Origin: Chitinophaga tropicalis
GTDB lineage: Bacteria > Bacteroidota > Bacteroidia > Chitinophagales > Chitinophagaceae
Length of the DNA: 64,000 nt
Reading direction: 5' to 3'
NCBI RefSeq assembly: GCF_009758205.1
Contig: NZ_WRXN01000003.1
Coordinates: forward strand, 1 to 64,000
A program made the translations under genes and the position numbers. Below the pieces are notes generated by a model. That model had not been told where the DNA came from, searched no databases, and saw only the letters and a list, made by a program, of their open reading frames with translations. Numbering within the stretch: the first letter of the stretch is position 1; each line of letters begins with the position of its first letter. This document shows positions 23,784 through 31,752 of this stretch, piece by piece.

Positions 23784-24764
23784 ATGACAAACTTTCGCCT
23801 TACATTCCCGGTATCACCATTACCCGTTCCTGTTCAGTACACGGACCGGCTGTTGCTTATGGGTTCCTGTTTTGCTGAAGAAATAGGGACAAAACTGGAG
23901 CAGCATTCTTTTGATACGCTGATCAATCCGCATGGCATACTTTATAATCCTCTCAGTATTACTCATTCGCTGAACAGTTACCTGGATGGGAAACAGTATA
24001 CGGAGGAAGACCTGTTCCTGCATGGGGAGCTCTGGCATAGCTGGGACCATCACAGCCGTTTCTCGGCTACAGATAAACAGGCGGTGCTGGCAGGTATCAA
24101 TACTGCGCAGCAGGCGGCCGCTCAACGGCTGGAGGAAGCTGACTGGCTGATCATTACACTGGGCTCGGCCCACGCCTATACTTTACAGGAAGGGAGCCGT
24201 TTAGTGGGAAATTGTCATAAAGTACCATCATCCGCTTTTACTAAAAGACTACTTACTGTACAGGAGATCATCTCTGCCCTGGATAATACCATGCACAGGC
24301 TTTTTTTCCGTAACAGGAAAGTGAAGATATTATTTACCATAAGCCCTGTGCGTTATGCCAGGGATGGTGTGATTGAGAATAATCTCAGTAAAGCTATATT
24401 GCTGCAGGCGGTACATCATATGGTCAATAAATTTGACCGCCTGTATTATTTCCCGGCCTATGAGCTGGTGATAGATGATCTGCGTGATTACCGGTTCTTT
24501 AAGGAAGATCTCGTACATCCTAATGAAATGGCTGTTAACTATGTATGGGAGCATTTTACGGCTGCCTGTGTCAGTGAAGAGGGACAGCGGTTATTGTCTG
24601 TAGTAGGAGAGATCAACAGGGCTATGCAGCACAAACCGTTTAATCCCGGGAGTATACAGCATAAAAAGTTCCTGCAAACGTATGCGGGAAAGACGCAGAA
24701 ATTAATGAAGGATTATCCGTTTTTACGGTTGGAAACCGCGTTAAAGTATTTTGAAGGGCAATAA
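23784..24764 (+). CDS. GSCFA domain protein
   Basis: 326 residues opening with the family signature LLLMGSCFAEEIGTKLE (GSCFA, about residues 29-33) and NPHGILYNP, then a SGNH-hydrolase-like body (TLGSAHAYTL, FTISPVRYARDG, DLVHPNEMAVNYVWE with the terminal Asp/His pair). The family has no established reaction; the arrangement suggests an esterase. It follows the HMGL-like gene by two bases and is likely co-transcribed. Confidence 0.85.
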   Translation: MTNFRLTFPVSPLPVPVQYTDRLLLMGSCFAEEIGTKLEQHSFDTLINPHGILYNPLSITHSLNSYLDGKQYTEEDLFLHGELWHSWDHHSRFSATDKQAVLAGINTAQQAAAQRLEEADWLIITLGSAHAYTLQEGSRLVGNCHKVPSSAFTKRLLTVQEIISALDNTMHRLFFRNRKVKILFTISPVRYARDGVIENNLSKAILLQAVHHMVNKFDRLYYFPAYELVIDDLRDYRFFKEDLVHPNEMAVNYVWEHFTAACVSEEGQRLLSVVGEINRAMQHKPFNPGSIQHKKFLQTYAGKTQKLMKDYPFLRLETALKYFEGQ

Positions 24765-24982
24765 TACCATCGCATAACACTGCATTAAAACCTGCTGTCG
24801 GGGAATTCTGAAATCCGCTGTAGTGGGTGCTTTTTGTTGTTTTTAAAGAGCAGTTCTGTAATTCTTCCGGATCCGGCAGGGTTAATATCCTGCTGCCTGG
24901 GGTTAAAATCCATGAAGCTATTCCTTTCGAAATTTTATCATATTCGTGGCATTGAATTACCCTCAAATCAAACCCAATTTGT

Positions 24983-25756
24983 ATGCGAAAGAAAACCCAT
25001 TTCTGCGTGAGCCCGCTGGCATTGCTGGCGATTGTAGCCTCTCTCTTTCTTTTCTCCTGTAGCAAATCAAACGATGTTCCGGCAGTAGAGCAGCCGGACG
25101 CGAAAGTTGAAGCACTGATCAGTTATCTTGAAGGAAAAGGTTTTGAAAAGAACAAGATCGTTGTGAAAGGCGATCAGTTCATTATTGACAGCGACATCCT
25201 GATTTCCAGGGCTGACCTGGAAGCGCGTGTAGCTGAAGAAGCTAAATCCGGTCCTTCAGATGAGCACCGGAGAGGCCCTTACCTGGTAAGCAATACCTAC
25301 AACACCAACATCAGGCTCTATATTGATCCTGCTGTTCCTGCTGCATGGAGAACTGCTATACAGGGTGCTGTGGCTAACTGGAACAACATTACCAACACAA
25401 GGCTGGGTATGTCTATTGTGACTTCATCTGCCAACTCTGACTGCCGTGTTTTCATGGGCTTTGAAAGCGCCAGCTGGATTGCACGTGCTTATCTGCCTGC
25501 TTCAAATGGCCGTCCTGGTGTGAGTGTTGAGATCAACAGCAACTACAACAGTCTGCCTGCTACCCAGAAGCTGTTTGCTATTACCCATGAGTTAGGGCAT
25601 ACCATTGGGTTCTATCACACTAACCAGACCACAGGTACTTTGATACCAGGTACGCCTACTACAGATGCAAATTCAGTAATGAACTCTTTTGTACTGAACT
25701 GGAATGGCTTTACCAGTGGTGATGTTACTGCTACGAGGATATTGTATCCACAGTAG
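24983..25756 (+). CDS. M57-type secreted metalloprotease lipoprotein
   Basis: 257 residues. Lipoprotein signal with Cys26 (LFLFSC), an N-terminal propeptide-like segment (40-100), then a metzincin-type zinc motif HELGHTIGFYH (H202, E203, H206, H212) and a Met-turn region with SVMNS. The same N-terminal pattern (ISYLEGKGF..., ..DILIS) recurs in the second protease at 54649-55869, so they are paralogues. Target substrates unknown. Its 3' end is followed by a composite hairpin element. Confidence 0.85.
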   Translation: MRKKTHFCVSPLALLAIVASLFLFSCSKSNDVPAVEQPDAKVEALISYLEGKGFEKNKIVVKGDQFIIDSDILISRADLEARVAEEAKSGPSDEHRRGPYLVSNTYNTNIRLYIDPAVPAAWRTAIQGAVANWNNITNTRLGMSIVTSSANSDCRVFMGFESASWIARAYLPASNGRPGVSVEINSNYNSLPATQKLFAITHELGHTIGFYHTNQTTGTLIPGTPTTDANSVMNSFVLNWNGFTSGDVTATRILYPQ

Positions 25757-25774
25757 TTTAGTGAGGAGGAACTG

Positions 25775-25846
25775 CTCAAAAAAAATGCTTTCGCCTTTGG
25801 CGAAAGCATTTTTTTTGAGGGGGAAGGGGGCCTGCGGCCCCGGCCC
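25775..25846. terminator. hairpin terminator plus GC palindrome (composite element copy 4)
   Basis: Perfect 21-bp inverted repeat with TTT loop (25775-25819, core GCTTTCGCC/GGCGAAAGC), purine spacer, then GGGCCTGCGGCCC (25829-25840) and further GGCCC. It lies between two convergent genes. After it come two loosely repeated lines (GAGAGAGTTTGCATC..., GAGAGAATTTACACC..., 25854-25905). Confidence 0.85.
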
Positions 25847-25934
25847 GCTTTTTTGAGAGAGTTTGCATCCCGCTTTATGAGAGAATTTACACCTCGCTTT
25901 TATGAAGAGTGAGCAGGCCTGCTCCTGAAAAAGC

Positions 25935-27419
25935 TTAATCGTTGTTGATCATGTAATCTTTAATATAGATCACGCCGATTATACAACATAGCAATGCTAT
26001 TGTGATGGGATAGATCAACCCTGCAAGATGGTTATGTGTTTGTGTAACCAGGAGAGTGGATACTGTGGGCAGCAATCCCCCGAAAACACCATTCCCGATA
26101 TGATAAGGTAATGACATGGAAGTATAGCGTATCCTGGTAGGGAACAGTTCCACCAGGAAAGCCGCTATTGGTCCGTATACCATTGTTACGAATATCACCT
26201 GTATAAATACCAGCAGGATGAGCAGCCAGAGGTGGGTGGTGCTTACTATCACTTCTTTGGACTTTTCGGTTTTTCCATCGGTGTTGATCTCTATTTCCCT
26301 GGCCTTTGTTCCGTCGGTATACACATGCGTTTTTACTGATTTCTCAACATTCTGCATGTGGTCATTCCGGGTAATGGTATTCTCAATATTATATTTAGAG
26401 TTGTCTTCCGTTTTCTTACTGAGGTCGGCAATATGGTCCATGCCTGCATAGATGGGATAATAAGCCAGTGCTGCTATCAGCATGCCGGCCATCATGATCT
26501 TTTTACGTCCTATGCGGTCGGACAGTTTGCCGAAGTAAACGAAGAACGGTGTACCCAGCAGCAGGGCAATGGCAATGATGACATTGGACTGTATGAATTC
26601 TATCTGCATGGTCTTTTGCAGGAAGGACAGGGCATAGAACTGGCCGGTGTACCAGACAACTCCCTGACCCATGGCAGCTCCGAAAAGCGCAAGCAATACC
26701 AGTCTGAGGTTCTCTTTTTTACCGAAGCTCTCTTTGATGGGATTGACTGAAGTTTTGCCTTCTGCTTTGAGTTTTGCAAAGAGGGGAGATTCCTGCAGGC
26801 GGGTCCTGATGTAGTAGGACATGATGACCAGCAATACGGAAAGCCAGAATGGAATGCGCCATCCCCAGCCGTTGAAGCTTTCCGGCGTCATACTGGTGCG
26901 GGTGATGAGGATCACTGCCAGGGAGACGAAGAGGCCCAGAGTAGCCGTCGTTTGTATGAAACTGGTATAATAGCCCCTTTTATCGTGCGGGGAGTGTTCA
27001 GCCACATAGGTGGCAGCGCCTCCATATTCCCCCCCAAGAGCCAGGCCCTGTAAGAGGCGAAGTATCAGCACTAAAATGGGCGCCATTATTCCTATGGTTT
27101 CATAACCGGGTATAAGACCTATGCCGAAGGTGGAGCCGCCCATGATGAGCAGGGTAAGCAGGAAAGTATATTTCCGGCCTGTGATGTCTCCAAGACGGCC
27201 AAATACGATGGCGCCGAACGGCCTTACTATGAACCCTACCGCAAATGTGGCCAGCGTGGCTATATAGGCCAGGTCAGGATTGCTGGGCGGAAAGAATTTC
27301 TGTGAAATAATGGCGGAAAGACTGCCGAAAATATAGAAGTCATACCATTCAATGAGCGTTCCGGCAGAGGAAGCAAGGATCACCTGCCAGATTGATTGTG
27401 AGTTTTTGCTAAGGTTCAT
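25935..27419 (-). CDS. MFS transporter, metabolite:H+ symporter (MHS) family
   Basis: 494 residues from the ATG at 27419 (a longer version would need a TTG start). Twelve membrane helices; conserved GTLIEWYDFYIFGSL in helix one and GRLGDITGRK and DRIGRKK loops of the sugar-transporter/MHS group, RLLQGLALGGEYGGA in helix four. Relatives import dicarboxylates, shikimate or betaine. A charged stretch of about 75 residues (KKTEDNSKYN... to ...EKSKEV) interrupts the C-terminal half between helices eight and nine, much longer than usual. Confidence 0.88.
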   Translation of the reverse strand: MNLSKNSQSIWQVILASSAGTLIEWYDFYIFGSLSAIISQKFFPPSNPDLAYIATLATFAVGFIVRPFGAIVFGRLGDITGRKYTFLLTLLIMGGSTFGIGLIPGYETIGIMAPILVLILRLLQGLALGGEYGGAATYVAEHSPHDKRGYYTSFIQTTATLGLFVSLAVILITRTSMTPESFNGWGWRIPFWLSVLLVIMSYYIRTRLQESPLFAKLKAEGKTSVNPIKESFGKKENLRLVLLALFGAAMGQGVVWYTGQFYALSFLQKTMQIEFIQSNVIIAIALLLGTPFFVYFGKLSDRIGRKKIMMAGMLIAALAYYPIYAGMDHIADLSKKTEDNSKYNIENTITRNDHMQNVEKSVKTHVYTDGTKAREIEINTDGKTEKSKEVIVSTTHLWLLILLVFIQVIFVTMVYGPIAAFLVELFPTRIRYTSMSLPYHIGNGVFGGLLPTVSTLLVTQTHNHLAGLIYPITIALLCCIIGVIYIKDYMINND

Positions 27420-27578
27420 ACGTGGCTTTTGGGTTGAATCGACGTATAATATAGACAAAATGTGGTAAATGTTATAGAAAACGCATATTTCGGAATCATT
27501 TAATTTGTTTTTTGGATATTAATAGTGCTTCCTTTTGGAAAGTACCGTGGTGCATAAGTGATACCGCAATACATACAT

Positions 27579-27633
27579 TAAACATGCTTTAAACATGCTT
27601 TAAACATGCTTCAGACATGCTTCAGACATGCCT
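27579..27633. repeat. five tandem 11-bp repeats upstream of patatin gene
   Basis: Three exact copies of TAAACATGCTT followed by CAGACATGCTT and CAGACATGCCT, each with a central ACATGC. The period equals about one helical turn, so all copies face the same side of DNA, as in cooperative regulator sites. The array sits 106 bases before the patatin ATG in the 319-base divergent gap with the MFS gene. Confidence 0.8.
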
Positions 27634-27738
27634 GAAACAGGAAGTATCTAAAAATTAAACTATGCTCTGCCTGATATATAAGTATTTCTATTAACTTTAT
27701 TAACAGTTCAGGATAGCACCACTTCTATAAAGACTAAT

Positions 27739-29976
27739 ATGCGTAAACGACCGGCATTGCTCTATTTGCTGATAATTCTTCTATTTCCTGTTATTACTTT
27801 TGCCCAGGCAGGACAGGGAAGACCTAAGATCGGGCTGACATTAAGCGGAGGCGGGGCTAAAGGCCTGGCGCATATCGGTATCCTGCAGGCCCTGGACAGT
27901 GCAGGGCTGAAAATAGACTATGTAACCGGTACCAGTATGGGGAGTATCATTGGCGCCTTGTATGCCATGGGGTATTCGGGGGATACGATAGAAACCATAG
28001 CCCGTCATATGGACTGGGACAATCTCTTCTCGAACCAGCCGGTACTGACAGATATATCTTATGAAGAAAAGCGCGAGTATAATAAGTATATTATAGAGAT
28101 CCCGTTTGAATACGGAAAGCCTAAATTAGCATCCGGTGTAATTGCGGGAGAGCAGCTCTGGCTGGAGCTGGCCCGTCTCTGCTGGCCCGTGAACGGGCAG
28201 AAGGACTTCTCGAAATTCAGCATTCCTTTCAAATGTATTGCAACCGATGTTTCTACCGGGGAGATAGTGACCCTGGATACAGGTGATATTGTGACCGCTA
28301 TACGCGCCAGTATGGCCATCCCTTCCATATTCACCTCTGTAAAGATCGGAGATAAAAGCCTGGTAGATGGTGGTGTGGTACGTAATTTCCCCGTTATCAC
28401 CGCCCGGGAAATGGGTGCAGACTTTGTGATAGGCTCCAATGTAAGTAACGGGCTGAAAAAAGCAGATCAGCTGTCAACACCCCTGGATATTATCTATCAG
28501 CTGGGGTTTTATAAAGATGCGGAGGATTTCAAAGAGGCCCGGAAACTGACAGACATTTACATACATCATCAGCTGGAAAACTACAGCGCTGCCAGTTTTA
28601 ACAGTGTGGATTCGCTGATAGACATGGGGAAGCGTAAAGGGAAAGAAATGTACCCTGTATTCAGGCACCTGGCAGATTCATTGATGGCCTTATACCCGGG
28701 GCCTGCTCCTGTTAAGGACAGGCTACCTTTTACGCCCGATGTTGAGCTGACCGAAATTAACGTGACCGGCCTGAAACATTCTGATGAGAAATTTTTCCTT
28801 GGAAGACTTGGATTGCAGCCCGGCGGATGTTATTCTCCCGGTGCGATTAAGGAAGCAGTACTGAACGTATTTGGTACAAGGTTCTATAAGATAATTACCT
28901 ATAATCTTGTGCCGGTGGAGTATAATAAGAGCCGTATGGAGATAACAGTGGAGGAAACACCGCTGACCTACGTGAAAGGGGCTTTACAGTACAATAGCTT
29001 TACCAATGCCAGCGCCATCGTGAACATTACCCAGCGAAACTTTATAGTACCTAACTCCCGCTCGTTCGTAAGTGTTGCCATCGGAGAAAACCCGAGAATT
29101 GCCGGGGAGTTCTTCAAGTATTTCGGACCTAAGCGCAACTTTGGCTTCGGCATATCTTCCTATTTCGAGGACAATACGGTACCGTATTACGAGAATTTCA
29201 AGCAGCAACTGGAATATTATACCAAATATTTTAACGTGGACCTGCGTCTGCAATACACACTGAACAGTATGATGGCAGTGGGAATAGGCACGCGGTGGGA
29301 ACTAATGAATTTCGATCCCAGGTTTGAATCGCAGGTAGTGTTCAAGGGGAATGGCAACCAGCTGAACAGCTATTTTTACCTGGGTATCAATTCCCTGGAC
29401 CGTAAAGTATATCCGCGACGGGGTATGGACCTGCAGTTTGAGACCGGGTGGGTATATAACCAGCACACGGCTTACCGGTTGTACGAAAATGGTGCGGAGC
29501 TGCCGCTGGACCAGTATGGGATATCATTCAATGAATATCAGCGTGCCACATTGCAGGCGAAATATAACTTACCTGTGGGGCGTAATAATGCCATTCAGCT
29601 ATATGCCAGCGGCGGAGCTAACTTTAACCATCACCAGGGGCCTGTCAATGCTTTCCTGATAGGAGGGCTGAATAATGTGATAAGGAACCAGCTGCCGATG
29701 ATAGGGCTGCGCGAAGCAGAGATCACTACATCCAGTGCAGCTATGGTACAGCTGGGATATCAGCATGAAATATTCCGGAATACGTTTGTTACTCCACGTG
29801 CGGGTGCAACATTGTATGACTTTATTGGCAGCGTATCTGAAAAATACAAATACATGACCGGCTATGGCATGACGCTGGGATATTCCTCTTTTATAGGGCC
29901 GATAGACGGATCGCTGATGTATTGCGACCAGGACGGCCGGTTAAGGATGTATGTAAATATAGGCTTTAACTTCTAG
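27739..29976 (+). CDS. patatin-like phospholipase with POTRA and outer membrane barrel (type Vd-like)
   Basis: 745 residues: signal peptide (1-23, ending FAQA); patatin domain (30-300) with oxyanion GGGAKG, nucleophile Ser66 in GTSMG and Asp210 in DGG; a POTRA-like domain (about 330-405, VELTEINVTGLKHSDEKFFL); and a beta-barrel of the BamA/TamA surface antigen type to the C-terminal Phe (MYVNIGFNF). This is the layout of PlpD-like type Vd autotransporters, where the barrel delivers or anchors the lipase. Phospholipase A activity is expected from family. Its stop overlaps that of miaE by four bases, tail to tail. Confidence 0.9.
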   Translation: MRKRPALLYLLIILLFPVITFAQAGQGRPKIGLTLSGGGAKGLAHIGILQALDSAGLKIDYVTGTSMGSIIGALYAMGYSGDTIETIARHMDWDNLFSNQPVLTDISYEEKREYNKYIIEIPFEYGKPKLASGVIAGEQLWLELARLCWPVNGQKDFSKFSIPFKCIATDVSTGEIVTLDTGDIVTAIRASMAIPSIFTSVKIGDKSLVDGGVVRNFPVITAREMGADFVIGSNVSNGLKKADQLSTPLDIIYQLGFYKDAEDFKEARKLTDIYIHHQLENYSAASFNSVDSLIDMGKRKGKEMYPVFRHLADSLMALYPGPAPVKDRLPFTPDVELTEINVTGLKHSDEKFFLGRLGLQPGGCYSPGAIKEAVLNVFGTRFYKIITYNLVPVEYNKSRMEITVEETPLTYVKGALQYNSFTNASAIVNITQRNFIVPNSRSFVSVAIGENPRIAGEFFKYFGPKRNFGFGISSYFEDNTVPYYENFKQQLEYYTKYFNVDLRLQYTLNSMMAVGIGTRWELMNFDPRFESQVVFKGNGNQLNSYFYLGINSLDRKVYPRRGMDLQFETGWVYNQHTAYRLYENGAELPLDQYGISFNEYQRATLQAKYNLPVGRNNAIQLYASGGANFNHHQGPVNAFLIGGLNNVIRNQLPMIGLREAEITTSSAAMVQLGYQHEIFRNTFVTPRAGATLYDFIGSVSEKYKYMTGYGMTLGYSSFIGPIDGSLMYCDQDGRLRMYVNIGFNF

Positions 29977-30572
29977 TGCATTCTGTCTCCCCGTACTTCC
30001 AGACTGGCGATGATCTTTGCCTCTGCATCCAGCCATTCCTGCCAGCGGGTACGTACCCTGTCTTCATCAGGTATGTATTCATTGGCCAGGTCTATAAAGA
30101 GGCGGTAGTGGCCAGCTTCGGAGATCATGAACTTACGATAGAACTCTCTCAGGTATTCGTCTTCCAGTCCTTCGCTGAGCAGCCGGAAACGTTCGCAGCT
30201 GCGGGCTTCTATGAGGGCAAAGATGAGAAGCCTGTCCAGCAGTACGCTGGCAGGGTCTCCGCCTTTCTGCTGGAATTCCATCAGGGCATTGACATACATG
30301 TCTTTCCGCTGTCTGCCCAGTGAATAACCCCGTTTACGCATTTCAGCGAGCACCTGTCTGAAATGTCCCCATTCCTCTGTAACAATAGGCGCCAGTTCCT
30401 GTACAAGTCTGTCTTTTTCGGGGTATCGCTGAATAAGGGAAATGCAGGATGTAGCTGCTTTCTGTTCGCAGAAAGCATGATCTGTCAGTACCTCTTCGAG
30501 TGATATGGCAGCAAGATTTACCCAGCGAGGGTCTGTAGGAAGATGGAGGCCTAATATGGAGACTTTACTCAT
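29973..30572 (-). CDS. miaE: tRNA-(ms2io6A)-hydroxylase
   Basis: 199 residues of ferritin-like helices with the MiaE pattern: LTDHAFCEQKAA (first iron-ligand helix), VTEEWGHFRQVL, and ALIEARSCERFRLLSE with SEAGHYRLF. MiaE hydroxylates the isopentenyl group of modified A37 in tRNAs using a di-iron centre and O2. The gene is divergent from the BioF-like gene with only 26 bases between starts. Confidence 0.9.
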   Translation of the reverse strand: MSKVSILGLHLPTDPRWVNLAAISLEEVLTDHAFCEQKAATSCISLIQRYPEKDRLVQELAPIVTEEWGHFRQVLAEMRKRGYSLGRQRKDMYVNALMEFQQKGGDPASVLLDRLLIFALIEARSCERFRLLSEGLEDEYLREFYRKFMISEAGHYRLFIDLANEYIPDEDRVRTRWQEWLDAEAKIIASLEVRGDRMH

Positions 30573-30598
30573 ATGACAAAGTTACTTAGCTTTGGGAG

Positions 30599-31708
30599 AT
30601 GAAAGAAGATTTTCTTTTACAGCAATTGCAGCAACGTCATGAGCAGCATGCTTTCAGGCAGTTGAGGCTGCCGGGAGCAGGAACGGTGGATTTCTGTTCC
30701 AATGATTACCTGGGGCTGGCCAGAAGTACAGCTATGCAGGAAGCTACACATGCGCTGTTACAGGAAAGGCCGTATATGCATGGCAGTACGGGTTCACGCC
30801 TGCTGGCAGGTAATTATGCCTGGATAGAAGAAGCGGAGAATATGCTGGCAGCCTTTCATCGATCGCCCGCTGCACTGATCTATAATTCCGGTTACGACGC
30901 TAACCTGGGGTTGTTTTCTGCAGTACCGCAGAAGGGGGATACTGTTATCTATGATCAGCTGATACATGCTTCCATCAGGGATGGCATCAGGTTGTCCAGG
31001 GCACAGGCATTTTCTTTTCTGCACAATGATGTGGAGGACCTGGGAAAGAAACTGCTGCATGCTACGGGCAATGTTTTTGTAGCGGTGGAATCTGTTTATT
31101 CCATGGATGGGGATATGGCTCCGCTGGCAGCTATTGCCGATCTGTGTGAAAAGAACGGTGCACACCTGGTCGTAGATGAGGCGCATGCCACCGGTGTAGT
31201 GGGTGTGAAAGGAGAGGGACTGGTGCAACAGCTGCAAATACAGGAGCAATGTTTTGCCCGTGTGCATACTTTTGGGAAGGCAGTTGGCTGTCATGGCGCT
31301 GTGGTATTGGGAAGTACGCACCTGAGGGATTACCTGGTGAATTTTTCCCGGTCGTTCATTTATACCACAGCGTTGCCGGCTACGGCTATTGCGGCTATTA
31401 TTGCCAGTTATGAACTGTTTCCATATATGGACAGTGCGAGAGAGCATTTGTCCGGGTTGATAGCACGTTTCAGGAAGGGAGTGTCTTCGCTGGATACGCT
31501 GCCCAGTGAAACGCCTATACAGGTGGTATTATCGCCGGGAAATGAAAAGACCCGTACATTGGCGGCCATGTTACAGTCGTCAGGGCTGGACGTCCGTCCT
31601 ATTTTACATCCTACTGTGCCCAGGGGGAAGGAGCGTTTGCGGATTGTTCTGCACAGTTTCAATACGATAGAAGAGGTGGATAGGCTGACAGACGCGTTGG
31701 TGCGGTAG
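30599..31708 (+). CDS. bioF: 8-amino-7-oxononanoate synthase (AONS/KBL family)
   Basis: 369 residues, PLP-dependent alpha-oxoamine synthase. Visible motifs: DFCSNDYLGLA, GSTGSRLLAGN, YNSGYDANLG, VVDEAHATGVVG (PLP-binding Asp and His) and the Schiff-base lysine in HTFGKAVG. AONS condenses pimeloyl-ACP/CoA with alanine in biotin synthesis. Close relatives make aminoacetone precursors or sphingoid bases, but the short length and absence of an N-terminal extension favour BioF. No other bio gene is near. Confidence 0.85.
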   Translation: MKEDFLLQQLQQRHEQHAFRQLRLPGAGTVDFCSNDYLGLARSTAMQEATHALLQERPYMHGSTGSRLLAGNYAWIEEAENMLAAFHRSPAALIYNSGYDANLGLFSAVPQKGDTVIYDQLIHASIRDGIRLSRAQAFSFLHNDVEDLGKKLLHATGNVFVAVESVYSMDGDMAPLAAIADLCEKNGAHLVVDEAHATGVVGVKGEGLVQQLQIQEQCFARVHTFGKAVGCHGAVVLGSTHLRDYLVNFSRSFIYTTALPATAIAAIIASYELFPYMDSAREHLSGLIARFRKGVSSLDTLPSETPIQVVLSPGNEKTRTLAAMLQSSGLDVRPILHPTVPRGKERLRIVLHSFNTIEEVDRLTDALVR

Positions 31709-31752
31709 CGTCAGTATATTTCCTTATATTTAACGGAATAACCTTAATCCGG

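Noticed and set aside
27579..27633. CRISPR-like array
   Set aside because: Repeat unit is 11 bp with no spacers and no cas genes nearby; it is a plain tandem repeat.
30794..31447. 217-residue minus-strand frame opposite bioF
   Set aside because: Overlaps conserved PLP-enzyme motifs; composition typical of an antisense shadow.
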